NCBI RefSeq assembly: GCF_000024965.1
Contig: NC_013530.1
Location: 3,286,001 to 3,350,000 of the forward strand
DNA from: Xylanimonas cellulosilytica DSM 15894
GTDB taxonomy: Bacteria; Actinomycetota; Actinomycetes; Actinomycetales; Cellulomonadaceae
Length of the DNA stretch: 64,000 bases
Reading direction: 5' to 3'
The translations under genes were made by a program, and so were the position numbers. This document shows, one piece after another, positions 1 through 9,395 of the stretch. Each line of letters starts with the position of its first letter. Positions within the stretch are counted from its first letter, which is position 1. The notes beneath the pieces were generated by a model. The model saw only the letters and a list, made by a program, of their open reading frames with translations. It made no database searches and had not been told where the DNA came from.

Positions 1-1251
1 GTGCGGGCCCGCGGGGCCGGGCACTCGTTCACCCCGGTGGCGGTCACCGACGGCCTCCAGGTGGACCTCGAGCACCTGGCCGGGCTGGAGGCCGTCGAAC
101 GTCGCCAGGACGGCACCGCCCGTGTGACCGTGCTCGCCGGCACCCGCCTGTACCACCTGCACCATCTGCTCGGTGCGCGCGGGCTGGCGATGACGAACCT
201 CGGGGACATCGACCGGCAGACCATCGCCGGTGCGATCTCCACCGGCACCCACGGCACAGGGCTGCGGCACGGCGGCCTGGCCACGCAGGTGTGCGGCGTC
301 CGCGTGGTGCTGCCGGACGGCACGGTCCGCGCGGTGAGCGTCGACGACGCGCCCGGCTCCCCGGAGCGCGAGCTGTTCGAGGTGGCCCGGCTGGGACTCG
401 GCACGGTGGGCGTCCTGTCGGCCGTCACGCTCGAGGTGGTGCCCGCGTTCTGGTTGCGCTGCCGGGAGCGCCCCGAGCGCCTGGACGCCTTCCTCGAGGA
501 CCCGGACGCGTACGCCGCCTCCGCCGACCACGCCGAGCTCTACTGGTTCCCCGGCACGCGCAGCATCCTGACGATCCGCAACGACCGTCTCACCCCCGAC
601 GACGCGGCCCGCTGGGGCACCGAACGCTCCGGTCTCAAGGGGCGCGTGCGCCTGCTGGGCCAGGAGGTGCGCGGGCTGGTGGACGACGAGGTGATCGCCA
701 ACGGCCTGTTCGAGGTGGCCAACCGCCTGGCCACCGCGGCGCCGGGGCTCACCGCGGGCATCAACCGGGTCTCCGCCCGTGCGCTCGCGGCCCGCGAGCG
801 GGTCGCGCCGTCGTACCAGCTCTTCTGCCACAAGCGCCGCGTGCGGTTCCGCGAGCAGGAGTACGCCGTGCCGCGCGCCGCCGTCGGCGACGTGGTGCGC
901 GAGCTGGCGGCCTGGCACCGGCGCACGGGCGAGCCCGTCCCGTTCCCCGTCGAGGTGCGCTTCGCGCCGTCGGACGACGTGTGGCTGTCCACCGCCCGCG
1001 ACCGCGACACGGCGTACGTGGCGGTGCACCAGTACGTGCGCATGCAGTACCGCCGGTGGTTCGACGCCGCGGAGGCCATCTTCGTCGCCGCCGACGGACG
1101 ACCGCACTGGGGCAAGCTGCACCGCCGCACGGCCGCGGACCTCGCGCACCACTACCCGCTGGACGACGTCGCCCGCGTGCGCCGCACCGTCGACCCCGGC
1201 GGGGTGTTCGCGAACGCCTACTCGGACACGGTGCTGGGCGCCGCCACGTAG
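1..1251 (+). CDS. FAD-linked lactone oxidase-type oxidoreductase, 5' end missing
   Basis: This is a D-arabinono/L-gulono-1,4-lactone oxidase-type flavoprotein. The visible 416 residues open inside the FAD-binding domain with RGAGHSFTPVA, followed by ISTGTHGTG near residue 80. The family C-terminal signature appears as EVRFAPSDD near residue 315 and HWGK near residue 373. The family is usually about 430-450 residues, so roughly 25-50 N-terminal residues lie left of the window, and the GTG at base 1 is internal. The family oxidises an aldonolactone or polyol with FAD; the substrate cannot be read here. The last 34 bp overlap the 3' end of the convergent TetR gene. Confidence 0.85.
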   Translation: MRARGAGHSFTPVAVTDGLQVDLEHLAGLEAVERRQDGTARVTVLAGTRLYHLHHLLGARGLAMTNLGDIDRQTIAGAISTGTHGTGLRHGGLATQVCGVRVVLPDGTVRAVSVDDAPGSPERELFEVARLGLGTVGVLSAVTLEVVPAFWLRCRERPERLDAFLEDPDAYAASADHAELYWFPGTRSILTIRNDRLTPDDAARWGTERSGLKGRVRLLGQEVRGLVDDEVIANGLFEVANRLATAAPGLTAGINRVSARALAARERVAPSYQLFCHKRRVRFREQEYAVPRAAVGDVVRELAAWHRRTGEPVPFPVEVRFAPSDDVWLSTARDRDTAYVAVHQYVRMQYRRWFDAAEAIFVAADGRPHWGKLHRRTAADLAHHYPLDDVARVRRTVDPGGVFANAYSDTVLGAAT

Positions 1252-1841
1252 CCGGAGATCAGGTCGGCCAGCGCGCCGAACCCTTCGAGGGCGCGGTCGT
1301 CGTCCTCGTCCACGAGCCAGGCCAGCTCGATGCCGTCGATGAGCGCGGTGGTGATGCGGGCGATGACGCCGCGGTCGACGGCGAACTGCACGCCGGAGGC
1401 GTCCGCGAGGGTGTTGACGAGCTGGTAGGCCATCTGGGTGGACTGCTCGAGGTGGGATCGTGCGGTGGGCCGCAGCGCGCTGTTGCGGGCACCCGTGGTG
1501 GCGATCTCGAGCAGCAGCAGGCGCACCTGACGGTACCGCTTCAGCCCCGCGAGCAGGGCGGGGGCGCACTGCTGGAGCAGGCTGGGGAAGTCGAGCCCGG
1601 CCTGCACGCCCGCACCGATCGCGGCCCGGATCTGGTCCGAGGCCTCCACGCTGATGGACTGCCCCATCGCGTCGAGCAGCTCGTCCTTGTCGTGAAAGCA
1701 GTAGTGCACGGTGCCCAGGGAGACCCCGGCCTCGTGCGCGACGGCGCGGATGGTCACCGCCTCGACGCCCGACTGGGCCGCCACCCGCAACGCGGCGTCG
1801 ACGAGCTGGGCGCGGCGCACGGCCAGCGGCATGCGGTTCAT
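1218..1841 (-). CDS. TetR family transcriptional regulator
   Basis: A 207-residue protein with an N-terminal TetR helix-turn-helix (about residues 10-55; [20 protein letters not shown], then [11 protein letters not shown]) and an alpha-helical ligand-binding C-terminus resembling the BetI/TetR_C_6 type. The ATG overlaps the TGA of ispF (ATGA), so it is the last gene of the ispD-ispF transcript and translationally coupled to it. Its 3' end runs 34 bp into the convergent flavoprotein gene, a possible target by proximity. The ligand is unknown. Confidence 0.85.
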   Translation of the reverse strand: MNRMPLAVRRAQLVDAALRVAAQSGVEAVTIRAVAHEAGVSLGTVHYCFHDKDELLDAMGQSISVEASDQIRAAIGAGVQAGLDFPSLLQQCAPALLAGLKRYRQVRLLLLEIATTGARNSALRPTARSHLEQSTQMAYQLVNTLADASGVQFAVDRGVIARITTALIDGIELAWLVDEDDDRALEGFGALADLISGYVAAPSTVSE

Positions 1842-2347
1842 GCGGCGCCCTCGCTGCCCGGCGCGACGGCCACGACCAGCGCCGTCGCGATCGCCGCCAC
1901 CCCTTCGCCGCGGCCCGTGAGCCCCAGCCCGTCGGTGGTGGTGGCGCTCAGCGAGACGGGCGCTCCGGCCGCCGCGCTCAGCGCCGCGACCGCCTCGGCC
2001 CGCCGCGGTCCCAGCCGCGGGCGGTTGCCGATCACCTGGACGGCGACGTTGCCGATCTCGAACCCCGCGGCGCGCACCCGCCGGGCGGCCTCGGCCAGCA
2101 GCCGCGTCCCGGACGCCCCGGCCCACTCGGGCTCGCTGGTGCCGAAGTGCTGCCCCAGGTCTCCGATCCCTGCCGCGGAGAACAGGGCGTCGGCCGCGGC
2201 GTGCGCCGCGACGTCGGCGTCGGAGTGACCTGCCAGGCCGCGCTCCCCGGGCCAGACGAGGCCCGCGAGCCACAGCTCGCGGCCCGAGTCCTCGTCGGCG
2301 AAGGCGTGCACGTCGACACCGATACCGGTGCGGGGCAGGGCGCTCAT
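1838..2347 (-). CDS. ispF: 2-C-methyl-D-erythritol 2,4-cyclodiphosphate synthase
   Basis: IspF of the MEP isoprenoid pathway converts CDP-methylerythritol 2-phosphate to the 2,4-cyclodiphosphate and CMP. The 169 residues include the metal-binding DVHAF near residue 12, [16 protein letters not shown] near residue 40 and [20 protein letters not shown] near residue 135. Family length is about 155-165. The ATG overlaps the ispD stop (ATGA) and its own TGA overlaps the TetR start, giving the coupled order ispD-ispF-tetR. IspD and IspF are adjacent steps of the pathway and are commonly paired or fused. Confidence 0.95.
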   Translation of the reverse strand: MSALPRTGIGVDVHAFADEDSGRELWLAGLVWPGERGLAGHSDADVAAHAAADALFSAAGIGDLGQHFGTSEPEWAGASGTRLLAEAARRVRAAGFEIGNVAVQVIGNRPRLGPRRAEAVAALSAAAGAPVSLSATTTDGLGLTGRGEGVAAIATALVVAVAPGSEGAA

Positions 2348-3075
2348 AGCGGCGCCTCCGCGTACAGGCCGGCGAGGTACAGGTCGCGCTCCGTGGTGAT
2401 CTTCAGCGCCGCCTCCTCGCCCAGGACGACGACGACCTGCTCCCCCAGCGCCTCGACCAGGCCGGCGTCGTCGGTGGCGTGGGCGTCCGGGTCGCGTGCG
2501 GCCCCGGCGGCGTGCGCCCGGTCGAGGAGCGCGCGGTCGAAGCCCTGCGGCGTCTGGACCGCGCGGAGCACGGACCGGTCCGGGGTGGAGGTCACGGGTT
2601 CGACGACGGTCCCCGACGTGCGGGTGGCAGACGGCGCGGCGGACACGGCCTTGACCGTATCAACGACCGGCAGTCCCGGCACGACGGCGCCGTTCCCGGC
2701 CCGGACGGCGGCGACGACACGTCGCACCAGGTCAGCCGAGGCGAAGGGTCGTGCGGCGTCGTGGACCAGGACGACGTCGGCGCCGTCGTCGGCCTGCGCG
2801 AGCCCTGCGGCGACCGACTCCTGCCGGGTGGCTCCTCCGGCGACGACGTGGACCGGCACGGTGATCTGCGTGTCGCCGCCGACGACGTCGGACATCGCGG
2901 CGACGAGCCGGTGCGGGGCGGTGACGACGATGGCGTCGACGACGCCCGAGGCGGCGAGGCGGCGCGCGGCGTGAACCACCATCGGTGTGCCCGCGACCTC
3001 GACGAACGCCTTGGGCACGTCCCGGCCCAACCGCGTGCCCGACCCGGCCGCGGTGAGGATCGCCAGCGTCGTCAT
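2344..3075 (-). CDS. ispD: 2-C-methyl-D-erythritol 4-phosphate cytidylyltransferase
   Basis: IspD couples MEP with CTP. The 243-residue protein begins with the nucleotidyltransferase loop [10 protein letters not shown] at residue 8 and carries LVHDAARPF near residue 110 and the late motif VQTPQGF. The ATG at 3075 is preceded by CAGGGT (3082-3087) and exactly 6 nt, a spacing seen at many starts in this window that suggests a leaderless transcript. A strong terminator (3095-3128) separates it from carD, so ispD-ispF-tetR probably has its own promoter here. Confidence 0.95.
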   Translation of the reverse strand: MTTLAILTAAGSGTRLGRDVPKAFVEVAGTPMVVHAARRLAASGVVDAIVVTAPHRLVAAMSDVVGGDTQITVPVHVVAGGATRQESVAAGLAQADDGADVVLVHDAARPFASADLVRRVVAAVRAGNGAVVPGLPVVDTVKAVSAAPSATRTSGTVVEPVTSTPDRSVLRAVQTPQGFDRALLDRAHAAGAARDPDAHATDDAGLVEALGEQVVVVLGEEAALKITTERDLYLAGLYAEAPL

Positions 3076-3094
3076 ACGACTACCCTGCCCGAAC

Positions 3095-3128
3095 GACGAA
3101 GCCCCCGCCCGAGGGCGGGGGCTTCGTC
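3095..3128 (-). terminator. strong hairpin terminator after carD
   Basis: Perfect 16-bp inverted repeat (GACGAAGCCCCCGCCC and its complement) with a 2-nt centre, between the carD stop and the ispD start. It ends carD transcription. No U-tract follows, which is usual at this GC content. It lies immediately beyond the putative ispD -10 element, so the ispD promoter sits in the terminator region. Confidence 0.85.
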
Positions 3129-3163
3129 TCACAATGCTCGATGTCCGTCCGGTTCGACCCGGG

Positions 3164-3646
3164 TCAGGACGCGAGAACCTCGTCGAGGATGGCCTCGGCC
3201 TTGTCCTCCTCCGTGTGCTCGGCCAGCGCGAGCTCGGAGACCAGGATCTGACGCGCCTTGGACAGCATGCGCTTCTCACCTGCGGAGAGGCCACGGTCGG
3301 CGTCACGGCGGGAGAGGTCACGCACGACCTCGGCCACCTTGATGACGTCACCCGACGCGAGCTTCTCCAGGTTGGCCTTGTAACGCCGTGACCAGTTGGT
3401 CGGCTCCTCGGTGTACGGAGCGCGCAGCACCTCGAAGACGCGGTCCAGACCCTGCTGGTCCACCACGTCGCGCACACCCACGAGGTCGACGTTCTCCGCC
3501 GGAACCTCGATGGTCAGGTCACCCTGGGCGACCTTGAGCTTGAGGTACATCTTCTCTTCGCCACGGATCGTGCGAACCTTGATCTCCTCGATCAGGGCGG
3601 CACCGTGGTGCGGGTAGACAACCGTCTCGCCTACTTCGAAAGTCAT
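3164..3646 (-). CDS. carD: CarD family RNA polymerase-binding transcription regulator
   Basis: 160 residues matching mycobacterial CarD in length and layout. The N-terminal RNAP-interaction domain begins [16 protein letters not shown] and includes [20 protein letters not shown]. The basic helical C-terminal DNA-binding domain includes the conserved [13 protein letters not shown] near residue 88. CarD binds the RNAP beta subunit and stabilises open complexes at rRNA and housekeeping promoters; it is usually essential in mycobacteria. It stands alone, with a strong terminator downstream. A possible -10 hexamer TAGACT lies on the minus strand at 3675-3680. Confidence 0.95.
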   Translation of the reverse strand: MTFEVGETVVYPHHGAALIEEIKVRTIRGEEKMYLKLKVAQGDLTIEVPAENVDLVGVRDVVDQQGLDRVFEVLRAPYTEEPTNWSRRYKANLEKLASGDVIKVAEVVRDLSRRDADRGLSAGEKRMLSKARQILVSELALAEHTEEDKAEAILDEVLAS

Positions 3647-3772
3647 CTGCAGATGTCCCCTTTCCCAGCGGCCGAGTCTACCACGGGGGATGGGCTACTC
3701 TACGGCCCGTCCATGCGCTCCCACGGCAGAGGCGATGCCGTCGGCGCAGGTCAGCGGTTAGCACCCGGATGT

Positions 3773-3800
3773 CTCGACGTCAAGATTCTCGATCTAAAAT
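3773..3800 (+). promoter_or_regulatory. candidate promoter of the lipoprotein gene
   Basis: CTCGAC (3773-3778), a 16-nt spacer and TAAAAT (3795-3800), about 45 nt before the TTG start at 3846. The AT-rich -10 stands out against its surroundings. It is not experimentally supported. Confidence 0.45.
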
Positions 3801-3845
3801 GCGGGGCGGGGCGAGCGCCCCCGCGCCACGACCGAGGAGAGCACG

Positions 3846-4310
3846 TTGCACCGCACGCCCCGCACCGCCCGCACCATCGCCCTGGCCGCTGCCGGCCTCC
3901 TCGCCCTCACCGCCTGCGCACCGGCGCTGACGATCAACGCCTACGCGCCGTCCGACGGCACCCGCGTCGACCTCACGAACGAGCTGCGCGGCCTGAACCT
4001 GCTGATCCTGGCCGCGGAGCAGGGGGGCGAGGGCCTGGTGCAGGGCGCGTTGGCCAACCGCACCGGCGGCACGGTGACCTTCACGCTCACGGTCGACGGC
4101 GCGGCGCCCGTCGAGGTCGAGGTCGACCCGGCGACGACGGTCTACCTGGGCACCGCGGACGGTGAGCAGGTGCTCCTGGACACGGTGGCCAAGGCGCCCG
4201 GCACGTTCCTCGAGGCCACCCTGGACGCCGACGGCGAGAGCGCGTCGTTCCAGCTCCCCGTGCTGGACGGGACCCTGCCCGAGTACGCCGGGTCGGTGCC
4301 GCAGGGCTGA
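3846..4310 (+). CDS. small secreted lipoprotein of unknown function
   Basis: 154 residues with a lipoprotein signal peptide: basic start, hydrophobic stretch and lipobox LTAC with the modified Cys near residue 24. The mature part is acidic and beta-rich, without recognised catalytic motifs. It resembles small DNA/periplasmic-type actinobacterial lipoproteins of unknown role. The TTG start is chosen because a GAGGAGA ribosome site (3834-3840) sits upstream and because it gives an intact signal peptide. It is monocistronic and rightward, and its 3' side carries tandem VVEPVETT repeats. Confidence 0.75.
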   Translation: MHRTPRTARTIALAAAGLLALTACAPALTINAYAPSDGTRVDLTNELRGLNLLILAAEQGGEGLVQGALANRTGGTVTFTLTVDGAAPVEVEVDPATTVYLGTADGEQVLLDTVAKAPGTFLEATLDADGESASFQLPVLDGTLPEYAGSVPQG

Positions 4311-4328
4311 CGGGGGTTTCGGCGCTGG

Positions 4329-4432
4329 GTGGTTTCGACAGGCTCAACCACCGGAGGAGGGCTCAACCACCGGAGGGCGAGTGGTTTCGACAGGCTCAAC
4401 CACCGGAGGAGGGCTCAACCACCCGGGGGTGG
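4329..4432. repeat. two tandem 52-bp copies of the VVEPVETT intergenic repeat
   Basis: Two direct copies (4329-4380 and 4381-4432) identical over the first 42 bp. The core is GTGGTTTCGACAGGCTCAAC followed by CACCGG and a shortened second GGCTCAACCAC. Read on the minus strand the core translates as VVEPVETT. The same core occurs as an inverted pair at 15522-15585 and inside folB-folK at 27818-27840. It fills the convergent gap between the lipoprotein gene and pstB. Confidence 0.85.
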
Positions 4433-5117
4433 GTCAGCCGAAGCGGCCCGAGACGTAGTCCTCGGTCGACTTCTCCCGCGGGGTCGAGAACATCACCGGG
4501 GTGTCGTCCATCTCGATCAACCGGCCCGGCTTGCCCGTGCCCGCGATGTTGAAGAACGCCGTCTTGTCCGAGACCCGCGCCGCCTGCTGCATGTTGTGCG
4601 TCACGATCACGATCGTGTACTCCGACTTCAGATCCTGGATCAAATCCTCGATCGCCAACGTCGAGATCGGGTCCAACGCCGAGCACGGCTCATCCATCAA
4701 CAACACCTGCGGCTTGACCGCGATCGCCCGCGCGATGCACAACCGCTGCTGCTGACCACCCGAGAGCCCCGACCCCGGCTTGTCCAACCGGTCCTTGACC
4801 TCGTTCCACAGATTCGCCCCCCGCAACGAGGACTCCACCAGCTCGTCCGCCGCCGACCGGCTGATCTTCTTGTTGTTCAGCTTCACCCCGGCCAGCACGT
4901 TGTCCCGGATCGACATCGTCGGGAACGGGTTCGGCCGCTGGAACACCATCCCGATGTTCCGCCGCACCGCCACCGGATCCACGTCCGACCCGTACAGATC
5001 CACACCCTCCATCAAGATCTCACCCTTGACGTACGCCCCCGGAATCACCTCGTGCATCCGATTGATGCTCCGCAGGAACGTCGACTTCCCACACCCCGAC
5101 GGACCGATGAACGCCGT
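4432..5117 (-). repeat. 686-bp tract nearly identical to 8586-9271 (pstB copy 1)
   Basis: Base-by-base reading finds one difference (A at 4643, G at 8797), a silent Leu codon change, over 686 bp. The tract starts 2 bp beyond the stop codon and ends abruptly about 96 bp short of the start codon, beyond which the two genes differ at many positions. The neighbouring pstS, pstC and pstA paralogues are clearly diverged. This is the footprint expected of gene conversion. Confidence 0.95.
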
Positions 5118-5213
5118 GACGGAGCGGGGGTCGATGGACATGGTCACCCCCTCGACCGCGAGGAAGTCGCCGTAGTAGATGTTCAGGTCCTTGACATCGA
5201 TGCGCTGGGACAT
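4434..5213 (-). CDS. pstB: phosphate ABC transporter ATP-binding protein, copy 1
   Basis: PstB powers high-affinity phosphate uptake on the inner face of the membrane with PstA/PstC. The 259 residues hold Walker [10 protein letters not shown] (residue 36), ABC signature LSGGQQQR and Walker [14 protein letters not shown]. It is last in operon pstS1-pstC1-pstA1-pstB1, 29 nt after pstA1 with GAGAAGAGAG as ribosome site. It differs from the second PstB (8588-9367) only in about five residues around 23-30 ([10 protein letters not shown] against [10 protein letters not shown]). Confidence 0.95.
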   Translation of the reverse strand: MSQRIDVKDLNIYYGDFLAVEGVTMSIDPRSVTAFIGPSGCGKSTFLRSINRMHEVIPGAYVKGEILMEGVDLYGSDVDPVAVRRNIGMVFQRPNPFPTMSIRDNVLAGVKLNNKKISRSAADELVESSLRGANLWNEVKDRLDKPGSGLSGGQQQRLCIARAIAVKPQVLLMDEPCSALDPISTLAIEDLIQDLKSEYTIVIVTHNMQQAARVSDKTAFFNIAGTGKPGRLIEMDDTPVMFSTPREKSTEDYVSGRFG

Positions 5214-5242
5214 CTGGGTTCTCTCTTCTCGGGTCGACGTTC

Positions 5243-6211
5243 TCAGCGCAGCTTGGGCGCGAACAGGCGGGTCACCAGGCGGCCCAGCAGGTTGAGCAGC
5301 ATGACGATGAGGATCAGGGTGAGGGCCGCGGCCCACGCGCGCAGCTCGTTGATGTTCACGAGGCAGTTCTCGACGTCCGCCCGGCAGGGCACGACGCCCT
5401 GGCGGTACTGGCTGAAGATGAACACGGGCAGCGTCGCCATGCGGCCCTCGAACGGGTTGAAGTTGATCGAGTTCGCGATGCCGGCGGTGATGAGGATCGG
5501 CGCCGTCTCGCCGATGACGCGTGCCACGGAGAGCAACACCCCCGTCGTCAGACCCGCCACGGAGGTGCGCAGCACGACCTTGATGATCGTCAGCCACCGG
5601 GGCACGCCCAGGGCGTACGACGCCTCGCGCAGCTCGTTCGGCACCAGCCGCAGCATCTCCTCGCAGGAGCGCACGACGACGGGGATCATCAGCACCGACA
5701 GGGCCACGCCCGCGGCGATGCCCAGGCGGACACCGGGCCCGAAGAAGATCGCGAACAGCGCGTACGCGAACAGGCCGGCGACGATCGACGGGATGCCCGT
5801 CATGACGTCCACGAAGAAGGTCGTGGCCCGCGCGAGGGCGCCGTGGCCGTACTCCACGAGGTAGATCGCGGTCAGCAGCCCGATCGGCACCGAGATGACC
5901 GCCGCGCACAGGGTGATGAGCAGGGTGCCGACGATGGCGTGATAGATGCCGCCGGAGTCCATGCCGCCGAAGACGCCGCGCATCGAGACCGACAGGAAGT
6001 ACGGGCCGAACTTCTCGGCCCCGCGCACGGCGACGGTCCACAGGAGCGAGACCAGCGGGATCATCGCCAGGGCGAACGCGCTGCAGACCAGCACCGTCAC
6101 GAGGCGGTCCGTGCGCCGGCGGCCGGCGTCGGCCGTGGTGAGCATCGCACGCACGCGCGCACCGGAGTCGTCCGAGGGGGCCGCGACGGGAGGGAAGGTG
6201 GTCGCGCTCAT
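5243..6211 (-). CDS. pstA: phosphate ABC transporter permease PstA, copy 1
   Basis: 322-residue integral membrane permease with six predicted helices after a polar N-terminus. The cytoplasmic coupling loop [15 protein letters not shown] lies near residue 195 and [11 protein letters not shown] near residue 240. The ATG at 6211 shares one base with the TGA of pstC1, and GGGAG lies about 8 nt upstream. Together with PstC it forms the phosphate channel. It is alignable along its length with PstA of the second operon but differs at many positions, unlike the pstB genes. Confidence 0.95.
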   Translation of the reverse strand: MSATTFPPVAAPSDDSGARVRAMLTTADAGRRRTDRLVTVLVCSAFALAMIPLVSLLWTVAVRGAEKFGPYFLSVSMRGVFGGMDSGGIYHAIVGTLLITLCAAVISVPIGLLTAIYLVEYGHGALARATTFFVDVMTGIPSIVAGLFAYALFAIFFGPGVRLGIAAGVALSVLMIPVVVRSCEEMLRLVPNELREASYALGVPRWLTIIKVVLRTSVAGLTTGVLLSVARVIGETAPILITAGIANSINFNPFEGRMATLPVFIFSQYRQGVVPCRADVENCLVNINELRAWAAALTLILIVMLLNLLGRLVTRLFAPKLR

Positions 6212-7206
6212 CAGTTGGCTCCCGAGAAGTCCTTGCGACGCGCGACGATCCACCGCGCGAGCATGTTGACGGCCATCGTGATGACGAACAGCGCCAGACC
6301 AGTCGCGATCAGCGTGTTCACGGCGAGGCCGGAGGCCTCCGGGAACTTGGAGGCGATGTTCGCGGCGATGGTCTGCTGCTGACCCGCGTCGAAGATCTGG
6401 AACGAGTACAGCAGGCCGGGAGACAGGATCATGAGCACGGCCATGGTCTCGCCGAGCGCGCGGCCCAGGCCCAGCATCGCGGCCGAGATGACGCCCGAGC
6501 GGCCGAAGGGCAGGACCGCGGTCTTGATGACCTCCCAACGCGTCGCACCGAGGGCCAGGGCGGCCTCCTCGTGCAGGCGCGGCGTCTGGAGGAACACCTC
6601 GCGGGCGACGGCCGTGATGATCGGCAGGACCATCACGGCGAGGACGACCGCTGCCGTCGCGAGCGAGCGACCGGTCCGGGTGGCCTGGACCTCCAGGAAC
6701 GGCAGCGCGTCGAGCACGCCGGCGAGCCACACCCACAGCGTCGAGATCACCGGGGCGAGCGTGCTGCCGCCCCACAGGCCGAACACGACCGACGGGATCG
6801 CCGCGAGCAGGTCGACCACGTAGCCGATGCCCGCGGCGAGCCGCCGGGGCGCGTAGTGGGAGATGAACAGCGCGATCCCCACGGCCACCGGGGTGGCCAG
6901 GGCCAACGCCATCGCGGCGGCGAGCAGCGTGCCGAAGACGAGCGGCCCGATGTACTGCGCGAAGGTGTCCACGCCCTGCGGCAGGCCGCCCTCGGCCCGC
7001 ATCCGCTCCGCGGGCGCCGTCAGCGCGGGCAGCCCGCGCTGGACCAGGAAGATCGCGACGGCGGCGAGCACTGCGAGAAGCAGGACTGCGGACCCGGTCG
7101 AGACCCAGCGGAAGACGCGGCTCACGCCGCGTTCGGTGTCGCCGCGCCGGCGTCGCCGGACGGGCGCCGGCGGTTCCGTGTCCGGCAGATGGGCGGTGGT
7201 CGTCAC
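6211..7206 (-). CDS. pstC: phosphate ABC transporter permease PstC, copy 1
   Basis: 331 residues. A basic cytoplasmic N-terminus ([13 protein letters not shown]) precedes the membrane helices; the coupling loop reads [19 protein letters not shown] and [13 protein letters not shown] follows. An ATG exists 18 nt upstream in frame, but the GTG at 7206 is chosen because GAGGAGA lies about 5 nt before it and the protein then starts like PstC2 (VTTTA). Product forms the transmembrane channel with PstA. It follows pstS1 after a 100-bp gap that may allow differential expression of the binding protein. Confidence 0.93.
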   Translation of the reverse strand: MTTTAHLPDTEPPAPVRRRRRGDTERGVSRVFRWVSTGSAVLLLAVLAAVAIFLVQRGLPALTAPAERMRAEGGLPQGVDTFAQYIGPLVFGTLLAAAMALALATPVAVGIALFISHYAPRRLAAGIGYVVDLLAAIPSVVFGLWGGSTLAPVISTLWVWLAGVLDALPFLEVQATRTGRSLATAAVVLAVMVLPIITAVAREVFLQTPRLHEEAALALGATRWEVIKTAVLPFGRSGVISAAMLGLGRALGETMAVLMILSPGLLYSFQIFDAGQQQTIAANIASKFPEASGLAVNTLIATGLALFVITMAVNMLARWIVARRKDFSGAN

Positions 7207-7306
7207 GATTCTCCTCAAGCTCACGTCGCGGTCGTCACGGACCGCTGCGCCTGCGGCCGGGCCACCCCGCGTTCGGGCGGCCCGGCCACGGCACCGAAGG
7301 TCGGCG

Positions 7307-8461
7307 TCAGCCGACCGTGATGGCAGCGATCGCGGCCTGGACCTTGGACTCGAGGTCGCCCGAGATCGGGGCCGAGCCGGCGGCCTGCGCTGCGGCCTCC
7401 TGGCCGGGCGCCGACGCGATGAAGCCGAGGAACGCCTTCACGAAGTCGCCGGTCGCCTCGTCCGAGTAGTTCTGGCAGGCGATGGCGTAGGAGATGAGCA
7501 CCAGCGGGTAGGCGCTCGGGTCGGTGGTGGTGCGGTCGAGCTCGAAGGCGAGGTCGTTCGCGTGGCGGCCCTCGACGAGCGGCGAGGCGTCCACCGCGGC
7601 GGCAGCGGCCTCGGGCGTGAACGCGACCCACTCCTCACCGACCTTGACGGCAGCGGTACCGATGCCCTCGCCGACCTTCGAGGCGTCGACGTAGGTCACG
7701 GCACCCTCGGTCTGCCGGACGACGCCGATCACGCCGGACGAACCCTCGGCGGAGTCGCCGCCCTCCACGGGGAAGACGCCGTCGGGCTCGAAGGTCCACA
7801 CCTCGGACGCGGTGGCGGCGAGGTAGTCGGTGAAGTTCTCGGTCGTCCCCGAGTCGTCCGAGCGGTGCACGGCGGTGATCTCCGTGGCCGGGAGCTCGAC
7901 GCCCGGGTTGTCCGCCGCGATCTCCGGGGCGTCCCACGTGGTGATCGCACCCGTGAAGATGCCGGCGATCGTGGCCGGGGCGAGGTTGAGGGAGTCGATG
8001 CCCGGCAGGTTGAACGCCACCGCGATCGGGGAGACGTAGACCGGGAGGCTGATGGCACCGTCAGGGCCGCAGACGGTACGGGAGGTCTCGATCTCCTCGT
8101 CCTTGAGCACGGCGTCCGAGCCGGCCCACGCGACACCGCCGGCCAGGAACTGCCCGCGGCCCGCACCCGAGCCGGCCGGGTCGTAGTTGATCGTGACGTC
8201 CGGGTTGGTCGTCTGGAAGCCGGCGATCCAGGCCTCCATGGCCGACTCCTGCGAGCTGGCGCCCGCACCGGAGAACTCGCCGCTGATGGCGGCGGCGTCG
8301 ACGGCGGCGGCGGCGTCGGCGGTGGCCGCGCCCTCGGTGGGGGTCTCCGACGTGTCGTTCCCGCTACCGGTCGGGTCGTCGGAGCCGCAGCCGGCGAGTG
8401 CCAGCGCGAGCGCACCGACCATGACTGCCGAACCGGCGCGGGTGATACGGCTGAGCTTCAC
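7307..8461 (-). CDS. pstS: phosphate ABC transporter substrate-binding lipoprotein PstS, copy 1
   Basis: PstS captures phosphate outside the membrane. About 384 residues with a lipoprotein signal (ALALAGC, Cys near residue 24), an acidic low-complexity stretch, then phosphate-contact motifs GAGASSQ, DPAGSGAGRGQF, AGSD and HRSDDSGTTENF. I favour the GTG at 8461 (VKLSRITRAG) over the in-frame ATG at 8473, because it aligns with the PstS2 start and GGGATGGAC sits upstream of it. First gene of pst operon 1, behind a PHO box. Confidence 0.93.
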   Translation of the reverse strand: MKLSRITRAGSAVMVGALALALAGCGSDDPTGSGNDTSETPTEGAATADAAAAVDAAAISGEFSGAGASSQESAMEAWIAGFQTTNPDVTINYDPAGSGAGRGQFLAGGVAWAGSDAVLKDEEIETSRTVCGPDGAISLPVYVSPIAVAFNLPGIDSLNLAPATIAGIFTGAITTWDAPEIAADNPGVELPATEITAVHRSDDSGTTENFTDYLAATASEVWTFEPDGVFPVEGGDSAEGSSGVIGVVRQTEGAVTYVDASKVGEGIGTAAVKVGEEWVAFTPEAAAAAVDASPLVEGRHANDLAFELDRTTTDPSAYPLVLISYAIACQNYSDEATGDFVKAFLGFIASAPGQEAAAQAAGSAPISGDLESKVQAAIAAITVG

Positions 8462-8520
8462 AAGTCTGTCCATCCCTTGGCGACGTCTGTCGCGCCGGCA
8501 GTGCACCGGCGTCGTGCCGA

Positions 8521-8575
8521 AAGTAGGCACGCAAGGTGGCGCGCTCTGCGCGTCGGGATGAACGCTGGGTGAACA
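8521..8575 (-). promoter_or_regulatory. PHO box and -10 of pst operon 1
   Basis: Two adjacent 11-nt direct repeats on the minus strand, GTTCACCCAGC (8575-8565) and GTTCATCCCGA (8564-8554), match the Streptomyces PhoP box form. The -10 candidate TACTTT (8526-8521) lies 27 nt downstream, close to the 25 nt of pst operon 2. The box is only 12 bp beyond the pstB2 stop, so operon 1 has its own phosphate-controlled promoter rather than depending on read-through. Confidence 0.8.
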
Positions 8576-8585
8576 GTGGATGAGT

Positions 8586-9271
8586 GGTCAGCCGAAGCGG
8601 CCCGAGACGTAGTCCTCGGTCGACTTCTCCCGCGGGGTCGAGAACATCACCGGGGTGTCGTCCATCTCGATCAACCGGCCCGGCTTGCCCGTGCCCGCGA
8701 TGTTGAAGAACGCCGTCTTGTCCGAGACCCGCGCCGCCTGCTGCATGTTGTGCGTCACGATCACGATCGTGTACTCCGACTTCAGATCCTGGATCAGATC
8801 CTCGATCGCCAACGTCGAGATCGGGTCCAACGCCGAGCACGGCTCATCCATCAACAACACCTGCGGCTTGACCGCGATCGCCCGCGCGATGCACAACCGC
8901 TGCTGCTGACCACCCGAGAGCCCCGACCCCGGCTTGTCCAACCGGTCCTTGACCTCGTTCCACAGATTCGCCCCCCGCAACGAGGACTCCACCAGCTCGT
9001 CCGCCGCCGACCGGCTGATCTTCTTGTTGTTCAGCTTCACCCCGGCCAGCACGTTGTCCCGGATCGACATCGTCGGGAACGGGTTCGGCCGCTGGAACAC
9101 CATCCCGATGTTCCGCCGCACCGCCACCGGATCCACGTCCGACCCGTACAGATCCACACCCTCCATCAAGATCTCACCCTTGACGTACGCCCCCGGAATC
9201 ACCTCGTGCATCCGATTGATGCTCCGCAGGAACGTCGACTTCCCACACCCCGACGGACCGATGAACGCCGT
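8586..9271 (-). repeat. 686-bp tract nearly identical to 4432-5117 (pstB copy 2)
   Basis: Partner of the tract in pstB copy 1, offset 4154 bp, in the same orientation, with one silent mismatch at 8797. Homologous recombination between the two would delete or duplicate one complete pst operon. Confidence 0.95.
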
Positions 9272-9367
9272 CACCGACTTCGGCTCGATCACCATCGACA
9301 CACCTTCCACGGCGAGGAAGTCGCCGTAGTAGATGTTCAGATCCTTCACATCGATGCGCTGGGACAT
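8588..9367 (-). CDS. pstB: phosphate ABC transporter ATP-binding protein, copy 2
   Basis: 259 residues with the same Walker A, signature and Walker B motifs as copy 1 and near-identical overall. An upstream in-frame GTG at 9376 (adding MAE) is closer to the AAGGG ribosome site and may be the real start; the ATG at 9367 is the position conserved between copies. It closes operon pstS2-pstC2-pstA2-pstB2, 28 nt after pstA2. The operon 1 promoter follows immediately downstream. Confidence 0.95.
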   Translation of the reverse strand: MSQRIDVKDLNIYYGDFLAVEGVSMVIEPKSVTAFIGPSGCGKSTFLRSINRMHEVIPGAYVKGEILMEGVDLYGSDVDPVAVRRNIGMVFQRPNPFPTMSIRDNVLAGVKLNNKKISRSAADELVESSLRGANLWNEVKDRLDKPGSGLSGGQQQRLCIARAIAVKPQVLLMDEPCSALDPISTLAIEDLIQDLKSEYTIVIVTHNMQQAARVSDKTAFFNIAGTGKPGRLIEMDDTPVMFSTPREKSTEDYVSGRFG

Positions 9368-9395
9368 CTCAGCCACACACCCTTCTCAAGACGAC

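Noticed and set aside
291-2228. Long open frames antisense to or overlapping the flavoprotein, TetR and isp genes
   Set aside because: At this GC content stop codons are rare in all frames. These frames give Arg/Pro/Ala-rich proteins without domains and lie over well-supported genes.
3140-3163. GGTTCGACCC resembling a tRNA T-loop after carD
   Set aside because: No acceptor or anticodon stem can be built around it and the flanks are a terminator and the carD 3' end.
4329-4432. Spaced CAACCACCGG repeats as a CRISPR array
   Set aside because: Only two tandem units with identical, not variable, intervening sequence, and no cas genes. It is the dispersed VVEPVETT repeat.
4432-9271. The pstB duplication as a composite transposon or IS
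   Set aside because: No transposase, terminal inverted repeats or target duplication. The shared tract is confined to the pstB coding sequence.
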